Notes under the pieces: model-generated | What the model was told of the DNA's origin: nothing | Seen by the model: the letters and a program-made list of their open reading frames with translations, nothing else | Database searches by the model: none | DNA from: Ferruginibacter sp. | GTDB taxonomy: Bacteria > Bacteroidota > Bacteroidia > Chitinophagales > Chitinophagaceae | NCBI GenBank assembly: GCA_025352525.1 | Contig: JANXTG010000033.1 | Location: 1 to 33,055, forward strand | Direction: 5' to 3' | DNA length: 33,055 nucleotides | Part shown: in pieces, positions 9,072-18,489 of the stretch | Layout: each line of letters begins with the position of its first letter | How positions within the stretch are numbered: the first letter of the stretch is position 1 | Program-made: the position numbers and the translations under genes

Positions 9072-10205
9072 TTATAAATTTCCCCTTGCATCTTGTTCTC
9101 TTTCCAAAGCTTCAAACAATGCTTTAAAATTTCCTTTTCCAAAGCTTTTAGCACCTTTACGCTGTATGATTTCAAAAAATATTGTAGGTCGATCCTGTAT
9201 AGGTTTACTAAAAATTTGCAATAAATAACCTTCTTCATCTTTGTCAATTAAAATACCCAATTCACTTAAGGGTAAAAGATCTTCATCAATTTTGCCTACT
9301 CTATCCAAAACATCTGAATAATAACTCATGGGGATTTTTAAAAATTCAATTCCACGGCTTTGCAAATCTTTCACTGTCGTTACAATATCAGCAGTTGCAA
9401 TGGCCACATGTTGTACACCTTCACCGTTATAAAAATCAAGGTATTCTTCGACCTGGCTTTTTTTCTTTCCTTCTGCAGGTTCGTTTATGGGAAATTTTAC
9501 AAACCCGTTTCCATTACTCATTACCTTACTCATTAAAGCACTATATTCTGTTGAAATATCATTGTCATCAAAACTTAAAATATTTTTAAATCCCATTACT
9601 TCTTCGTAAAATTTTACCCATGGGTTCATCTGGTTCCACCCTACATTTCCAACACAATGGTCAACATATAACAAACCTGTAGATGTAGGATTGTATGCAC
9701 TTTCCGTTTTTTTAAATCCAGGCATAAATACCCCGTTGTAATTTTTTCTTTCAATAAAAAGATGAACCGTTTCACCATATGTATGAATTCCGCTCATTAC
9801 AACAACTCCATTTTCATCAGTGAGTTTTTTGGGCTCCATATAACTTTTGCCCCCACGTTTTGTAGTTTGTTCCCAGGCATCAGTAGCATCTTCCACCATT
9901 AAAGCCAATACTTTTACTCCATCTCCATGTTTATTTATATGGGCGGCTATTTCATGGTCTTGCCGCAATGCTGTTGTTAATACGAAAGTCAATTTATTTT
10001 GGCGGATAACATAACTTACTCTGTCCATTAATCCTGTTTCAGGCCCCGCATAGGCAAGACTTTGAAATCCAAAAGCGGCTTTATAAAAATGTGCAGATTG
10101 CTTGGCGTTGCCAACATAAAACTCAACATAATCGGTACCCATTAACGGTAAAAAATCTGCTTGTAAAGCGATGTTTTTTTCATCAATTATTTCTGTATTT
10201 TCCAT
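9072..10205 (-). CDS. hppD: 4-hydroxyphenylpyruvate dioxygenase
   Basis: VEFYVGNAKQSAHFYKAAFGF, two VOC-fold halves, C-terminal FFEIIQRKGAKSFGKGNFKALFEALEREQ. Confidence 0.95.
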   Translation of the reverse strand: MENTEIIDEKNIALQADFLPLMGTDYVEFYVGNAKQSAHFYKAAFGFQSLAYAGPETGLMDRVSYVIRQNKLTFVLTTALRQDHEIAAHINKHGDGVKVLALMVEDATDAWEQTTKRGGKSYMEPKKLTDENGVVVMSGIHTYGETVHLFIERKNYNGVFMPGFKKTESAYNPTSTGLLYVDHCVGNVGWNQMNPWVKFYEEVMGFKNILSFDDNDISTEYSALMSKVMSNGNGFVKFPINEPAEGKKKSQVEEYLDFYNGEGVQHVAIATADIVTTVKDLQSRGIEFLKIPMSYYSDVLDRVGKIDEDLLPLSELGILIDKDEEGYLLQIFSKPIQDRPTIFFEIIQRKGAKSFGKGNFKALFEALEREQDARGNL

Positions 10206-10377
10206 ATAAATATTTTTAAGTTGACCAAACCAGAGTTATTTGCAGCAAATGAGGCATGTAAGATTTGTCGTTTTTTTACATTTTAGGAAAAATATAGAAA
10301 ACAACATTTCATATTGAACTCTTTAAAGAATTTTGTTTAAAATGTTTGCATCGTAAATGATGCGTTTACAGAAAATT

Positions 10378-10470
10378 TTATTTTTCTCCATCCATGGCAA
10401 GTACCTCCATCAACAAATTGTAGTTGCAGCGCTTGTCAGTAAAAACTTTATGGGCGTAATCAGGAACCAT
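10378..10470 (-). CDS. Candidate 30-aa small ORF, MVPDYAHKVFTDKRCNYNLLMEVLAMDGEK (small protein, leader peptide or gene remnant)
   Basis: Complete ATG-to-TAA reading frame of non-low-complexity composition in the hppD upstream intergenic region. Below the size used in the supplied ORF track. Confidence 0.3.
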   Translation of the reverse strand: MVPDYAHKVFTDKRCNYNLLMEVLAMDGEK

Positions 10471-10542
10471 GAAATACAAAATTAATATTATTAGCTAATA
10501 AAAAAATAACAAAATAAAATATGAGTTAAAATAAACTCAAAA

Positions 10543-10566
10543 AAAAGAGACCGTTTAAGGTCTCTT
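10543..10566. terminator. Rho-independent terminator downstream of the metalloprotease gene
   Basis: Hairpin A-rich-GAGACC-GTTTAA-GGTCTC-T-rich, flanked by A and T runs. Confidence 0.8.
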
Positions 10567-10590
10567 TTTAAAATAAATTCTTGATAAGAT

Positions 10591-13125
10591 TTACTTTTTA
10601 GGATTAAGCGCTTTTTCAATCCTTCTGCTCATTTCTCTTAAATGAATTTTTGTCATTTGATCAGTTGAAGTTGCTGCAGCTGAATTAACTTCCGCTTTTA
10701 AAGAAATTAAATGTGCACGTACCGAAGCCTGTACATCAACATAATCATTGTCAACAGGTGGCGTAAATCCCCGCCCGAATGTTATGCCTTGAGGAATTAC
10801 AACTGGAGGAGGATTTAAAACTACATCCATTCTATCTACATACATCTGTTGCAATTGTCTGCGGTAAACATCTATTGCTTTATGAGCAGGCAATTCACTC
10901 CATACACCTTTTTTCACATCAATTAGCAATTCAGGTATCGTGTATGTTTCAGCGCCGGGAAAAGTTGCTGCCTGTACAAGATGGTTTAAGGTTGAAGATC
11001 TAAACATATTACCTATAATTCCTTCTTGTAAATCTCCTATAACTTTCAAACCGTTCAATCCTGTTTTACCATATATTTCATTATTTATAATCCAGTTTGG
11101 AGTTTTAAAAAGGTTTTCATTTAAATAATTTACAGCTTCTTTCTGTTTTGATTTGGCGACAGTTTCATAAACCATACCCGGCTCTTCCGTTACTTTTGGT
11201 GTTTTCATTATACCACCAATTGTTCTTAAAACATGGTTATTATATCTGTTAAACTGGGTTGTAACTTCACCGTACATCATTTCAAGATTAGCGTAATCTT
11301 CGTTAGGTTCTTTTGTCCATTCATTTAAATTAGGCATTATTCTTTTCAAATTTTTAATGCCATACATACTCCCTTTTACTGCATCATCTCCTACCTGTTC
11401 TGTTTGATTACGGGGATCATCTCTGTTTGTTTCACCATCTCCAAACCAAAGACGTTTGTTCTTCATTTTTTCCATCACCCATTTATTCATTGCTGTTTTT
11501 TCTGCATCAGCGCTTTTGTATTCCGCAAACCTGCGGTAACCCCAGGCTATTGCCCATTGATCATAGTCTCCTATTCTTGGGAAAATTCCTTTTGTACTAA
11601 TATTATCTTCCGGCTGCGCCACATAATTAAAACGGGCATAATCCATAATAGAAGGCGTATGGCCATTAGCTTCAACCCAGGCTTTGTCTCTTAATTTTTC
11701 AACCGGTACAGTTGAGGAAGATCCAAAATTATGTCTCAATCCAAGTGTATGTCCAACTTCGTGAGATGAAACAAACCGAATTAATTGTCCCATCAATTCA
11801 TCATCAAAAACCATTTTCCTTGCACGGCTATCCACAGGAGATGCCTGCACAAAATACCAGTTGCGTATTAACTGCATTACATTATGATACCAGTTTATAT
11901 GGCTCTCCATAATTTCTCCACTGCGTGGATCAGCAACACTTGGTCCGCTTGCATTCGGTATTGTTGATGGTTTGTAAACAATCGCAGAAAAGCGAGCATC
12001 TTCTAAACTCCATTCAGGATTTTCTTCTTTGGTAGGTGCTTTTTTTGCCATGATGGCGTTTTTAAAACCTGCTTGTTCAAAAGCCGTTTGCCAGTCATTT
12101 ACGCCTTGTATTAGATAAGGTACCCATTTAGCAGGAGTTGCCGGATCTATATAAAAAATAATTGGTTTTTTTGGCTCAACCAACTCTCCTCTTTTGTATT
12201 TATCCATATCCTCTTCCTTTGGTTCCAGGCGCCAGCGTTTTACTATAGAAACTCTTTTAACACCTTGAGGATTTAAATCAAAATCGGTGTAGCCCACATT
12301 AAAATATCCTACACGGGGATCAAAATATCGAGCCTGCATAGGGTTTTGAGGTAATAATACCATTGAGCTGTTTAATTCTAATGTTACATTTCCATCATTA
12401 AGAGCGGCAGGAGAACTTGCGTATGTTTTTACTGTAACAACTTCTAAATTTATAGGAAAAGTTTTTATAGCGACTACATACGATTTGTCCTTTTGTATTG
12501 TTGTAAGATTGGCTCTTTTTTTAGTGCCATTATCTAAAAACAATACGTCATTATCACCATTTACCATGTCAGTAACATCAATAACAATAGCGGATGAATC
12601 TTTTGAAAATGCTTTGATGTCAAATGCAAATTCAATAGGTTGTATATTGGAATTATTTACTGCTGTAAACATCGGCGAAGTAGAATCTTTGGTATATTCT
12701 GCATAAGAAATTGTACGTAAAAATATATTATCATTCGGTCCTCTCTCAAACCATATAACATTTTGTCCAATATCATCGCCAGCATATGAAAGCCCGGTAT
12801 TGCGCCCTGCTGTTGGTGCTTTTGAAATTCTGTTTACAACAAGAATTTCCCTTTTTAATAAGTTATTTGGTATTTCAAAAAAATATTTATCGTCCAAAAA
12901 GTGAACTTTAAACATACCTAAAGTCGTTTTTGCTTTTGCAGTAATAATTTCTGAATAGGGTTTTGGGCCTTTGGGTACGGGTTTAACTTTAGCATTTTTT
13001 GAAGTGTCAGATATAGCTGTTGCCGTATCAGCCGGCATTTTGTTACCTGGCTTTTGAGCTATAATATTACTTGCGTAAAAAAGCACGGTAATGATTAATA
13101 GCCATTTTGTAGTAGTTGATCTCAT
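10591..13125 (-). CDS. Zinc-dependent metalloprotease (DUF5117/DUF5118-type, exported)
   Basis: Signal peptide; FVSSHEVGHTLGLRHNFGSSS zinc motif HExxHxxxxxH; SIMDYARFNYVAQPED. Confidence 0.9.
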   Translation of the reverse strand: MRSTTTKWLLIITVLFYASNIIAQKPGNKMPADTATAISDTSKNAKVKPVPKGPKPYSEIITAKAKTTLGMFKVHFLDDKYFFEIPNNLLKREILVVNRISKAPTAGRNTGLSYAGDDIGQNVIWFERGPNDNIFLRTISYAEYTKDSTSPMFTAVNNSNIQPIEFAFDIKAFSKDSSAIVIDVTDMVNGDNDVLFLDNGTKKRANLTTIQKDKSYVVAIKTFPINLEVVTVKTYASSPAALNDGNVTLELNSSMVLLPQNPMQARYFDPRVGYFNVGYTDFDLNPQGVKRVSIVKRWRLEPKEEDMDKYKRGELVEPKKPIIFYIDPATPAKWVPYLIQGVNDWQTAFEQAGFKNAIMAKKAPTKEENPEWSLEDARFSAIVYKPSTIPNASGPSVADPRSGEIMESHINWYHNVMQLIRNWYFVQASPVDSRARKMVFDDELMGQLIRFVSSHEVGHTLGLRHNFGSSSTVPVEKLRDKAWVEANGHTPSIMDYARFNYVAQPEDNISTKGIFPRIGDYDQWAIAWGYRRFAEYKSADAEKTAMNKWVMEKMKNKRLWFGDGETNRDDPRNQTEQVGDDAVKGSMYGIKNLKRIMPNLNEWTKEPNEDYANLEMMYGEVTTQFNRYNNHVLRTIGGIMKTPKVTEEPGMVYETVAKSKQKEAVNYLNENLFKTPNWIINNEIYGKTGLNGLKVIGDLQEGIIGNMFRSSTLNHLVQAATFPGAETYTIPELLIDVKKGVWSELPAHKAIDVYRRQLQQMYVDRMDVVLNPPPVVIPQGITFGRGFTPPVDNDYVDVQASVRAHLISLKAEVNSAAATSTDQMTKIHLREMSRRIEKALNPKK

Positions 13126-13226
13126 TGCAGTTTTATTAATTAAAAAATTGTTATGAATTCCGGTACAATAATAATCAAAAACAAAGGATGCTCCTATAGT
13201 TTATTAAAAACATTTTAATACTGCCT

Positions 13227-13234
13227 TATCTTTG
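13227..13234 (+). promoter_or_regulatory. Bacteroidota-type -7 element (TATCTTTG), 5 nt upstream of purK ATG
   Basis: Exact match to TAnnTTTG. Confidence 0.5.
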
Positions 13235-13239
13235 AAGCT

Positions 13240-14364
13240 ATGATAAAAGCAGGAATACTTGGCGGTGGTCAACTGGGCAGAATGTTATTGCAGGCAGCTG
13301 CAAATTACCCTGTTGAAACTTTTATTTTAGAAAATGATTCAGCCTGCCCATCGGCACATCTTTGCCATCATTTTACTAAAGGTGACATTACAAATTTTGA
13401 GGACGTCTATAATTTTGGTAAAGGCCTGGATGTTGTTACCATTGAAATTGAACATGTAAATGAAGATGCTTTGCAAAAACTGGAAAATGAAGGTGTAATT
13501 ATTTTTCCAAATGTTGCCGCATTAAAAATTATTAAAAGTAAAATTCTGCAAAAAGAATTTTATAAAGCCATTGAAGTGCCTTCCGGAGAATTTGTAGTCA
13601 CCAATTCAAAGACTGACCTTCATCAACACACAAACTTTTTACCGGCAGTGCACAAAATTGCAAAAGGTGGTTACGATGGTAAAGGTGTTGAATTAATGCA
13701 TACATGTGCCGATTTTGAAAAAGGTTTTGATGCACCTGCTGTGCTGGAAAAAATGGTCGATATCAAAAAGGAATTATCAATGATAATTGCAGTAAGCCAA
13801 ACGGGTGAAATCGTTTTATACGAACCGGTAGATATGGTGGTAGATCAACGTTTAAATTTATTAAGCTACCAGATTTGTCCTGCTGTAATTCCGGAAAATA
13901 TAATGTGGAAAGCAGAAGCCGTTGCTTTAAAAGTGGTTAAAGAATTTAAAAGTGCAGGCATTTTTGCGGTGGAACTGTTTACAGACCAACAAGATAATAT
14001 TTATGTTAATGAAACTGCACCGCGTGTTCATAACAGCGGTCACCACAGCATTGAAGCCTGTTATAGCAGCCAGTTTGATATGTTGTGGCGGGTAATGCTT
14101 GGTTATCCTTTGGGCAACACAGACCATATATTACCGGCTGCAATTGTAAACCTTGTGGGAGAAGAAAACCATACCGGCGAAGCAGAATATACAGGGTTAA
14201 AAGAAGTACTTGCCATGGATAATGTGTTCGTCCACATCTACGGGAAAAAAATGACAAAGCCCGGAAGAAAAATGGGGCATGTCACTATTCTAAGCAACGA
14301 ACCACAGGAACTTTTACATAAAGCAAATCAAATAAAGCAGTTGCTAAAAGTAGTAACCAAATAA
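13240..14364 (+). CDS. purK: 5-(carboxyamino)imidazole ribonucleotide synthase
   Basis: IKAGILGGGQLGRMLLQAA N-terminus, IAKGGYDGKGVELM, NETAPRVHNSGHHSIEACYSSQFD. Confidence 0.95.
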   Translation: MIKAGILGGGQLGRMLLQAAANYPVETFILENDSACPSAHLCHHFTKGDITNFEDVYNFGKGLDVVTIEIEHVNEDALQKLENEGVIIFPNVAALKIIKSKILQKEFYKAIEVPSGEFVVTNSKTDLHQHTNFLPAVHKIAKGGYDGKGVELMHTCADFEKGFDAPAVLEKMVDIKKELSMIIAVSQTGEIVLYEPVDMVVDQRLNLLSYQICPAVIPENIMWKAEAVALKVVKEFKSAGIFAVELFTDQQDNIYVNETAPRVHNSGHHSIEACYSSQFDMLWRVMLGYPLGNTDHILPAAIVNLVGEENHTGEAEYTGLKEVLAMDNVFVHIYGKKMTKPGRKMGHVTILSNEPQELLHKANQIKQLLKVVTK

Positions 14365-14413
14365 ACATTGTACCCAACTAACAATTTTCATTCAAGTAAT
14401 AAAAAAAACGTTC

Positions 14414-15937
14414 ATGGATTTCTTACAAACATTAAATATTTCTGCCAATAACAAAGGCGTTTCAACCGGTGTACAATGGGTGAAATCTAAGGGTGAAAAA
14501 ATTTCATCCTTCTCCCCTGTTGATGGCGTTTTAATTGGAACGGTAACTGCTGCAGATCGGTTGGCTTATGATACTGTTACAGAAAAAGCACAGGAAGCTT
14601 TTGCAGAATGGCGCTTGTGGCCTGCTCCAAAGCGGGGAGAAATTGTAAGGCTTGTAGGAATGGAATTGAGGAAATTTAAAACTGAACTTGGAACACTTGT
14701 AAGTTATGAAATGGGCAAAAGCCTGCAGGAAGGTATGGGCGAAGTACAAGAAATGATCGACATCTGTGATTTTGCTGTTGGACTTTCCCGCCAACTGCAC
14801 GGTACAACAATGCACAGTGAAAGACCGGGACATAGAATGTACGATCAATACCATCCTCTAGGAGTTGTAGGCATTATCTCAGCATTTAACTTTCCTGTGG
14901 CGGTATGGGCATGGAACAGCATGTTGGCATGGGTTTGCGGCGATGTTACTGTTTGGAAGCCGAGTGAAAAAACGCCGTTGTGTGGAGTTGCATGTCAACA
15001 AATAATTCAATCAGTATTTAAGAAAAACAATGTGCCTGAAGGCGTTTGCGGTTTAATTAGCGGTGGTAAAAATGTTGGTGAATGGATGAGTGCAGATAAA
15101 CGAATTCCCTTAATCAGTGCTACAGGAAGCACACGTATGGGAAAAGCAGTGGGTGCTGTTGTAGGCGAAAGACTTGGCAGAAGTTTGTTGGAATTGGGTG
15201 GTAACAATGCCATCATTATTTCCAGCGAAGCTGATATTAATATTGCCATTACAGCAGCAGTTTTTGGTGCCGTTGGTACCGCAGGACAAAGATGTACTAC
15301 CACACGCAGATTAATTATTCACGAAAAAATTTATAATAAATTTAAAGAGAGACTTGTAAATGCATACAGTCAATTAAAAATTGGAAATCCATTGAATGAA
15401 AAAATGCATGTGGGTCCATTGATTGATAAAGATGCGGTAAATAATTACCTCAGCGCTGTAGCAAAATGCAAAGAACAGGGTGGGAATTTTATTGTAGAAC
15501 CCGGAGTATTAAAAGGTAAAGCTTTTGAAAGTGGTTGTTATGTAAAACCATGCGTAGCCGAGGCCAAAAACAGTTTTGAAATTGTACAGCACGAAACTTT
15601 TGCTCCTATTTTGTATATCATGAAATATAAAACAATAGAAGAAGCCATTGCATTACAGAATGGCGTACCACAGGGTTTATCATCTTCTGTTATCACTAAT
15701 AATTTGCGGGAAGCAGAACTGTTTTTATCGCAGGGCGGAAGTGATTGTGGCATTGCGAATGTAAATATTGGAACTTCAGGCGCAGAAATTGGTGGTGCAT
15801 TTGGCGGTGAAAAAGAAACAGGTGGCGGTAGAGAAAGTGGCAGCGATGCATGGAAGGTTTATATGCGCAGACAAACAAATACTATTAATTACACTGATAA
15901 ATTACCATTGGCACAGGGAATTAGATTTGATTTGTAA
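14414..15937 (+). CDS. Aldehyde dehydrogenase, ALDH7-like (aminoadipate-semialdehyde dehydrogenase type)
   Basis: GVVGIISAFNFPVAVWAWNSMLAWVCGDVTVWKPSEKTPL, LLELGGNNAIII, catalytic Cys in GTAGQRCTTTRRLI. Confidence 0.9.
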   Translation: MDFLQTLNISANNKGVSTGVQWVKSKGEKISSFSPVDGVLIGTVTAADRLAYDTVTEKAQEAFAEWRLWPAPKRGEIVRLVGMELRKFKTELGTLVSYEMGKSLQEGMGEVQEMIDICDFAVGLSRQLHGTTMHSERPGHRMYDQYHPLGVVGIISAFNFPVAVWAWNSMLAWVCGDVTVWKPSEKTPLCGVACQQIIQSVFKKNNVPEGVCGLISGGKNVGEWMSADKRIPLISATGSTRMGKAVGAVVGERLGRSLLELGGNNAIIISSEADINIAITAAVFGAVGTAGQRCTTTRRLIIHEKIYNKFKERLVNAYSQLKIGNPLNEKMHVGPLIDKDAVNNYLSAVAKCKEQGGNFIVEPGVLKGKAFESGCYVKPCVAEAKNSFEIVQHETFAPILYIMKYKTIEEAIALQNGVPQGLSSSVITNNLREAELFLSQGGSDCGIANVNIGTSGAEIGGAFGGEKETGGGRESGSDAWKVYMRRQTNTINYTDKLPLAQGIRFDL

Positions 15938-16167
15938 AAAGCTAAACCGGAATTATAAACACCTTATGTTGAATCGCAAACGTAAACTTTTAATATTATT
16001 GAATGATGAATGTATAAATTGAGTATTATAAGTTGTCCGTCATCTGTGGTTCTTAATATTTTTATTTCGTCTGCTATCTCACAAAATTTCTTAAAAGTAT
16101 ATAAAAGCTAACATTTGCTTAAGGGTATTTATTATTTTCGTAAGACAAAATAAACCTAATAAAAAGT

Positions 16168-17829
16168 ATGAATAAAATTACTACAATTGTCTTTGCTGCT
16201 TTGTTTTTGGGAGCAACAGCATTTGCACAAATTAGCAAAAATGAAGTGCCAAAAAACTGGTACCAGCTTGATCCGGTTACTACCGGTTACAATGGCATCA
16301 GTTTACAAAAAGCTTATGATCTTGTAAAAACGAAAAAACTTAAAAGCAAAAGAGTAATCGTTGCGGTTATAGATAGTGGAATAGATACAACACACGAAGA
16401 TCTTAAACCTATACTTTGGACGAATCCTAAAGAAATTCCTGGCAATGGAATTGATGATGATAAAAATGGTTACATAGATGATGTACATGGCTGGAACTTC
16501 CTGGGTGGCAAAGATGGAAGAAATGTAAAGGAAGATAGTTACGAAGGCGCAAGGGTATACCATAAATTAAAAAACAAATGGGAAGGTAAAACAGCTGCCG
16601 ATGCAATATCTGCCGCTGATAAAAAAGAATTTGCAGACTTTGAAAGAGCCAAACAAAAAACTGTTGGAGATGTAGATCCGCAACAATCAAAGCAAATAAA
16701 ATTTATGTACGGTAAGGTTGTGAAAGGAGATTCTGTTATCAGAAAAGAACTTGGTAAAAGTTCATACACCTCTGTGGATATGGAGGCATACAAACCCACT
16801 GATGCAGATGCCACAATGACCAAAGCGATTTTAATAAATATTTCAAAAGCGAACAACTCTACAGATATTACCAATGAGCAATTAATTGAAGAGTTGAGTG
16901 GCGAACTTCGCAAGGGTGAGTCTGCATTAAACGCTCCCGTTGAATATAGAAAAGATATTGTGAAAGATGATGAAACAAACATTAACGATCGCAATTACGG
17001 CAACAATGACTTAATGGCAAATACACCAATGCACGGAACACACTGCGCAGGCATAATTGGAGCTGTAAGAAATAACGGAAAGGGAGTGGATGGAATTGCT
17101 GATAATGTAAGCATAATGGCTGTACGTGCAGTACCTGACGGCGATGAACATGATAAGGATATTGCAAATGCTATTCGTTATGCTGTTGACAATGGAGCAC
17201 AGATAATCAGCATGAGTTTTGGAAAAGATTTTTCGCCTGAAAAAGAATGGGTAGATGATGCATTTAGATACGCCGCAAGTAAAAATGTTTTAATTGTACA
17301 TGCCGCCGGAAACGATTCTAAAAATGTAGATACAACGTATAACTTTCCCAATCCTTATTATTTGAACGGAAAAGGTCGAGCAGAAAATGTGATCACTGTT
17401 GGTGCATCAGGAGATTTAAAAAATGGTGGACTTACAGCAAGTTTCAGCAACTATGGCAAAAAAGAAGTTGATGTATTTGCACCTGGAGTAAATATATATT
17501 CGACATTACCGGGTGGTAATAATTACGGTAATTTAAGCGGCACATCAATGGCTTGCCCGGTAGTTGCCGGTACTGCTGCTTTATTATTGGAATATTATCC
17601 CAACCTTACTGCAGTACAATTAAAAGAAGCAATAGAAAAATCTGCGGTAATTCCGAAAGAAAAAGTAAACAATCCAGAAACAAAACAAAAAGTTTCGTTG
17701 AGTGATTTATCTAAAACTGGCGGTTTTTTGAATGCTTACGAAGCCATGAAATATGCAGGCAATATGCAACAGACTAAGAAATCAATAAAAATGCCACAGA
17801 CTAAAATTAAGACTTTAAAAAAAGGATAA
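16168..17829 (+). CDS. S8 family (subtilisin-like) serine peptidase, exported
   Basis: Signal peptide; catalytic Asp VIVAVIDSGIDTTHEDL, His HGTHCAGIIGAV, Ser LSGTSMACPVVAGTAALLL. Confidence 0.95.
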   Translation: MNKITTIVFAALFLGATAFAQISKNEVPKNWYQLDPVTTGYNGISLQKAYDLVKTKKLKSKRVIVAVIDSGIDTTHEDLKPILWTNPKEIPGNGIDDDKNGYIDDVHGWNFLGGKDGRNVKEDSYEGARVYHKLKNKWEGKTAADAISAADKKEFADFERAKQKTVGDVDPQQSKQIKFMYGKVVKGDSVIRKELGKSSYTSVDMEAYKPTDADATMTKAILINISKANNSTDITNEQLIEELSGELRKGESALNAPVEYRKDIVKDDETNINDRNYGNNDLMANTPMHGTHCAGIIGAVRNNGKGVDGIADNVSIMAVRAVPDGDEHDKDIANAIRYAVDNGAQIISMSFGKDFSPEKEWVDDAFRYAASKNVLIVHAAGNDSKNVDTTYNFPNPYYLNGKGRAENVITVGASGDLKNGGLTASFSNYGKKEVDVFAPGVNIYSTLPGGNNYGNLSGTSMACPVVAGTAALLLEYYPNLTAVQLKEAIEKSAVIPKEKVNNPETKQKVSLSDLSKTGGFLNAYEAMKYAGNMQQTKKSIKMPQTKIKTLKKG

Positions 17830-17861
17830 AAAATAGCGAATCTTAAATTTATTTAACAAGT

Positions 17862-17888
17862 AACCGCTTCAAAATTATTGAAGCGGTT
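17862..17888 (+). terminator. Rho-independent terminator after the S8 peptidase gene
   Basis: 11-bp perfect stem AACCGCTTCAA-AATTA-TTGAAGCGGTT followed by a T-rich run. Confidence 0.85.
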
Positions 17889-17930
17889 TTTATTTTCTTA
17901 AACGGTACATTTGAAAAAATTAAAAAAACT

Positions 17931-18437
17931 ATGAACGAACCTACGGTTTACAAAAATTATTTTGAGAAATACACAGCTCTCGTTCCTGAAAAAGAGATTA
18001 TATCTGCGTTAGCAAACCAATTAAAAATATTGAACGATTTTTTTAAATCTGTGTCTGAAGAAAAAGCTGAATATGCATATGCAGAAGGCAAGTGGACTTT
18101 AAGAGAAATGCTGCAACACCTGATTGATACGGAAAGAATATTTGGTTTTAGGGCATTGTCAATTGCACGAAAAGAAACTGCTACACTTAACGGATTTGAT
18201 GAAAATTCTTACGCAGCAAATTCCTCTGCAAATAAAAGAACATGGGCCGAGCTTGTAAATGAAATGAAAATCGTAAGAGAAAGTACAACACTTCTATTTA
18301 GATCTTTTACAGATGAAATGCTAAACACTGTGGGTAATTTTAGCGCTGCAACTGCTACTGTTAATACAATTGGCAGTATAATCGTGGGTCATTTTTATCA
18401 CCACCTAAATATTGCAAACCAAAGATATTTAAATTAA
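17931..18437 (+). CDS. DinB-family protein
   Basis: YAEGKWTLREMLQHLIDTERIFGFRALSIARKE and GHFYHHLNIANQRYL metal-ligand pattern. Confidence 0.85.
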   Translation: MNEPTVYKNYFEKYTALVPEKEIISALANQLKILNDFFKSVSEEKAEYAYAEGKWTLREMLQHLIDTERIFGFRALSIARKETATLNGFDENSYAANSSANKRTWAELVNEMKIVRESTTLLFRSFTDEMLNTVGNFSAATATVNTIGSIIVGHFYHHLNIANQRYLN

Positions 18438-18440
18438 ATA

Positions 18441-18470
18441 AAAGCCGCCATGTGTTTTGCATGGCGACTT
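18441..18470. terminator. Rho-independent terminator between convergent genes
   Basis: AAAGCCGCCATG / CATGGCGACTTT hairpin (one mismatch) with A and T tracts. Confidence 0.75.
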
Positions 18471-18489
18471 TTATTATAATGATCCCGGC

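Noticed and set aside
9023-9247. 74-aa minus ORF overlapping the 3' end of hppD
   Set aside because: Out of frame with the confident hppD CDS and mostly inside it.
13927-14257. Antisense ORFs within purK
   Set aside because: Opposite strand of a confident gene; no domain signature.
16303-17167. Several minus-strand ORFs (16303-16563, 16427-16690, 16539-16994, 16982-17167) antisense to the S8 peptidase
   Set aside because: Overlapping shadow frames of a confident coding gene with no recognisable domain.
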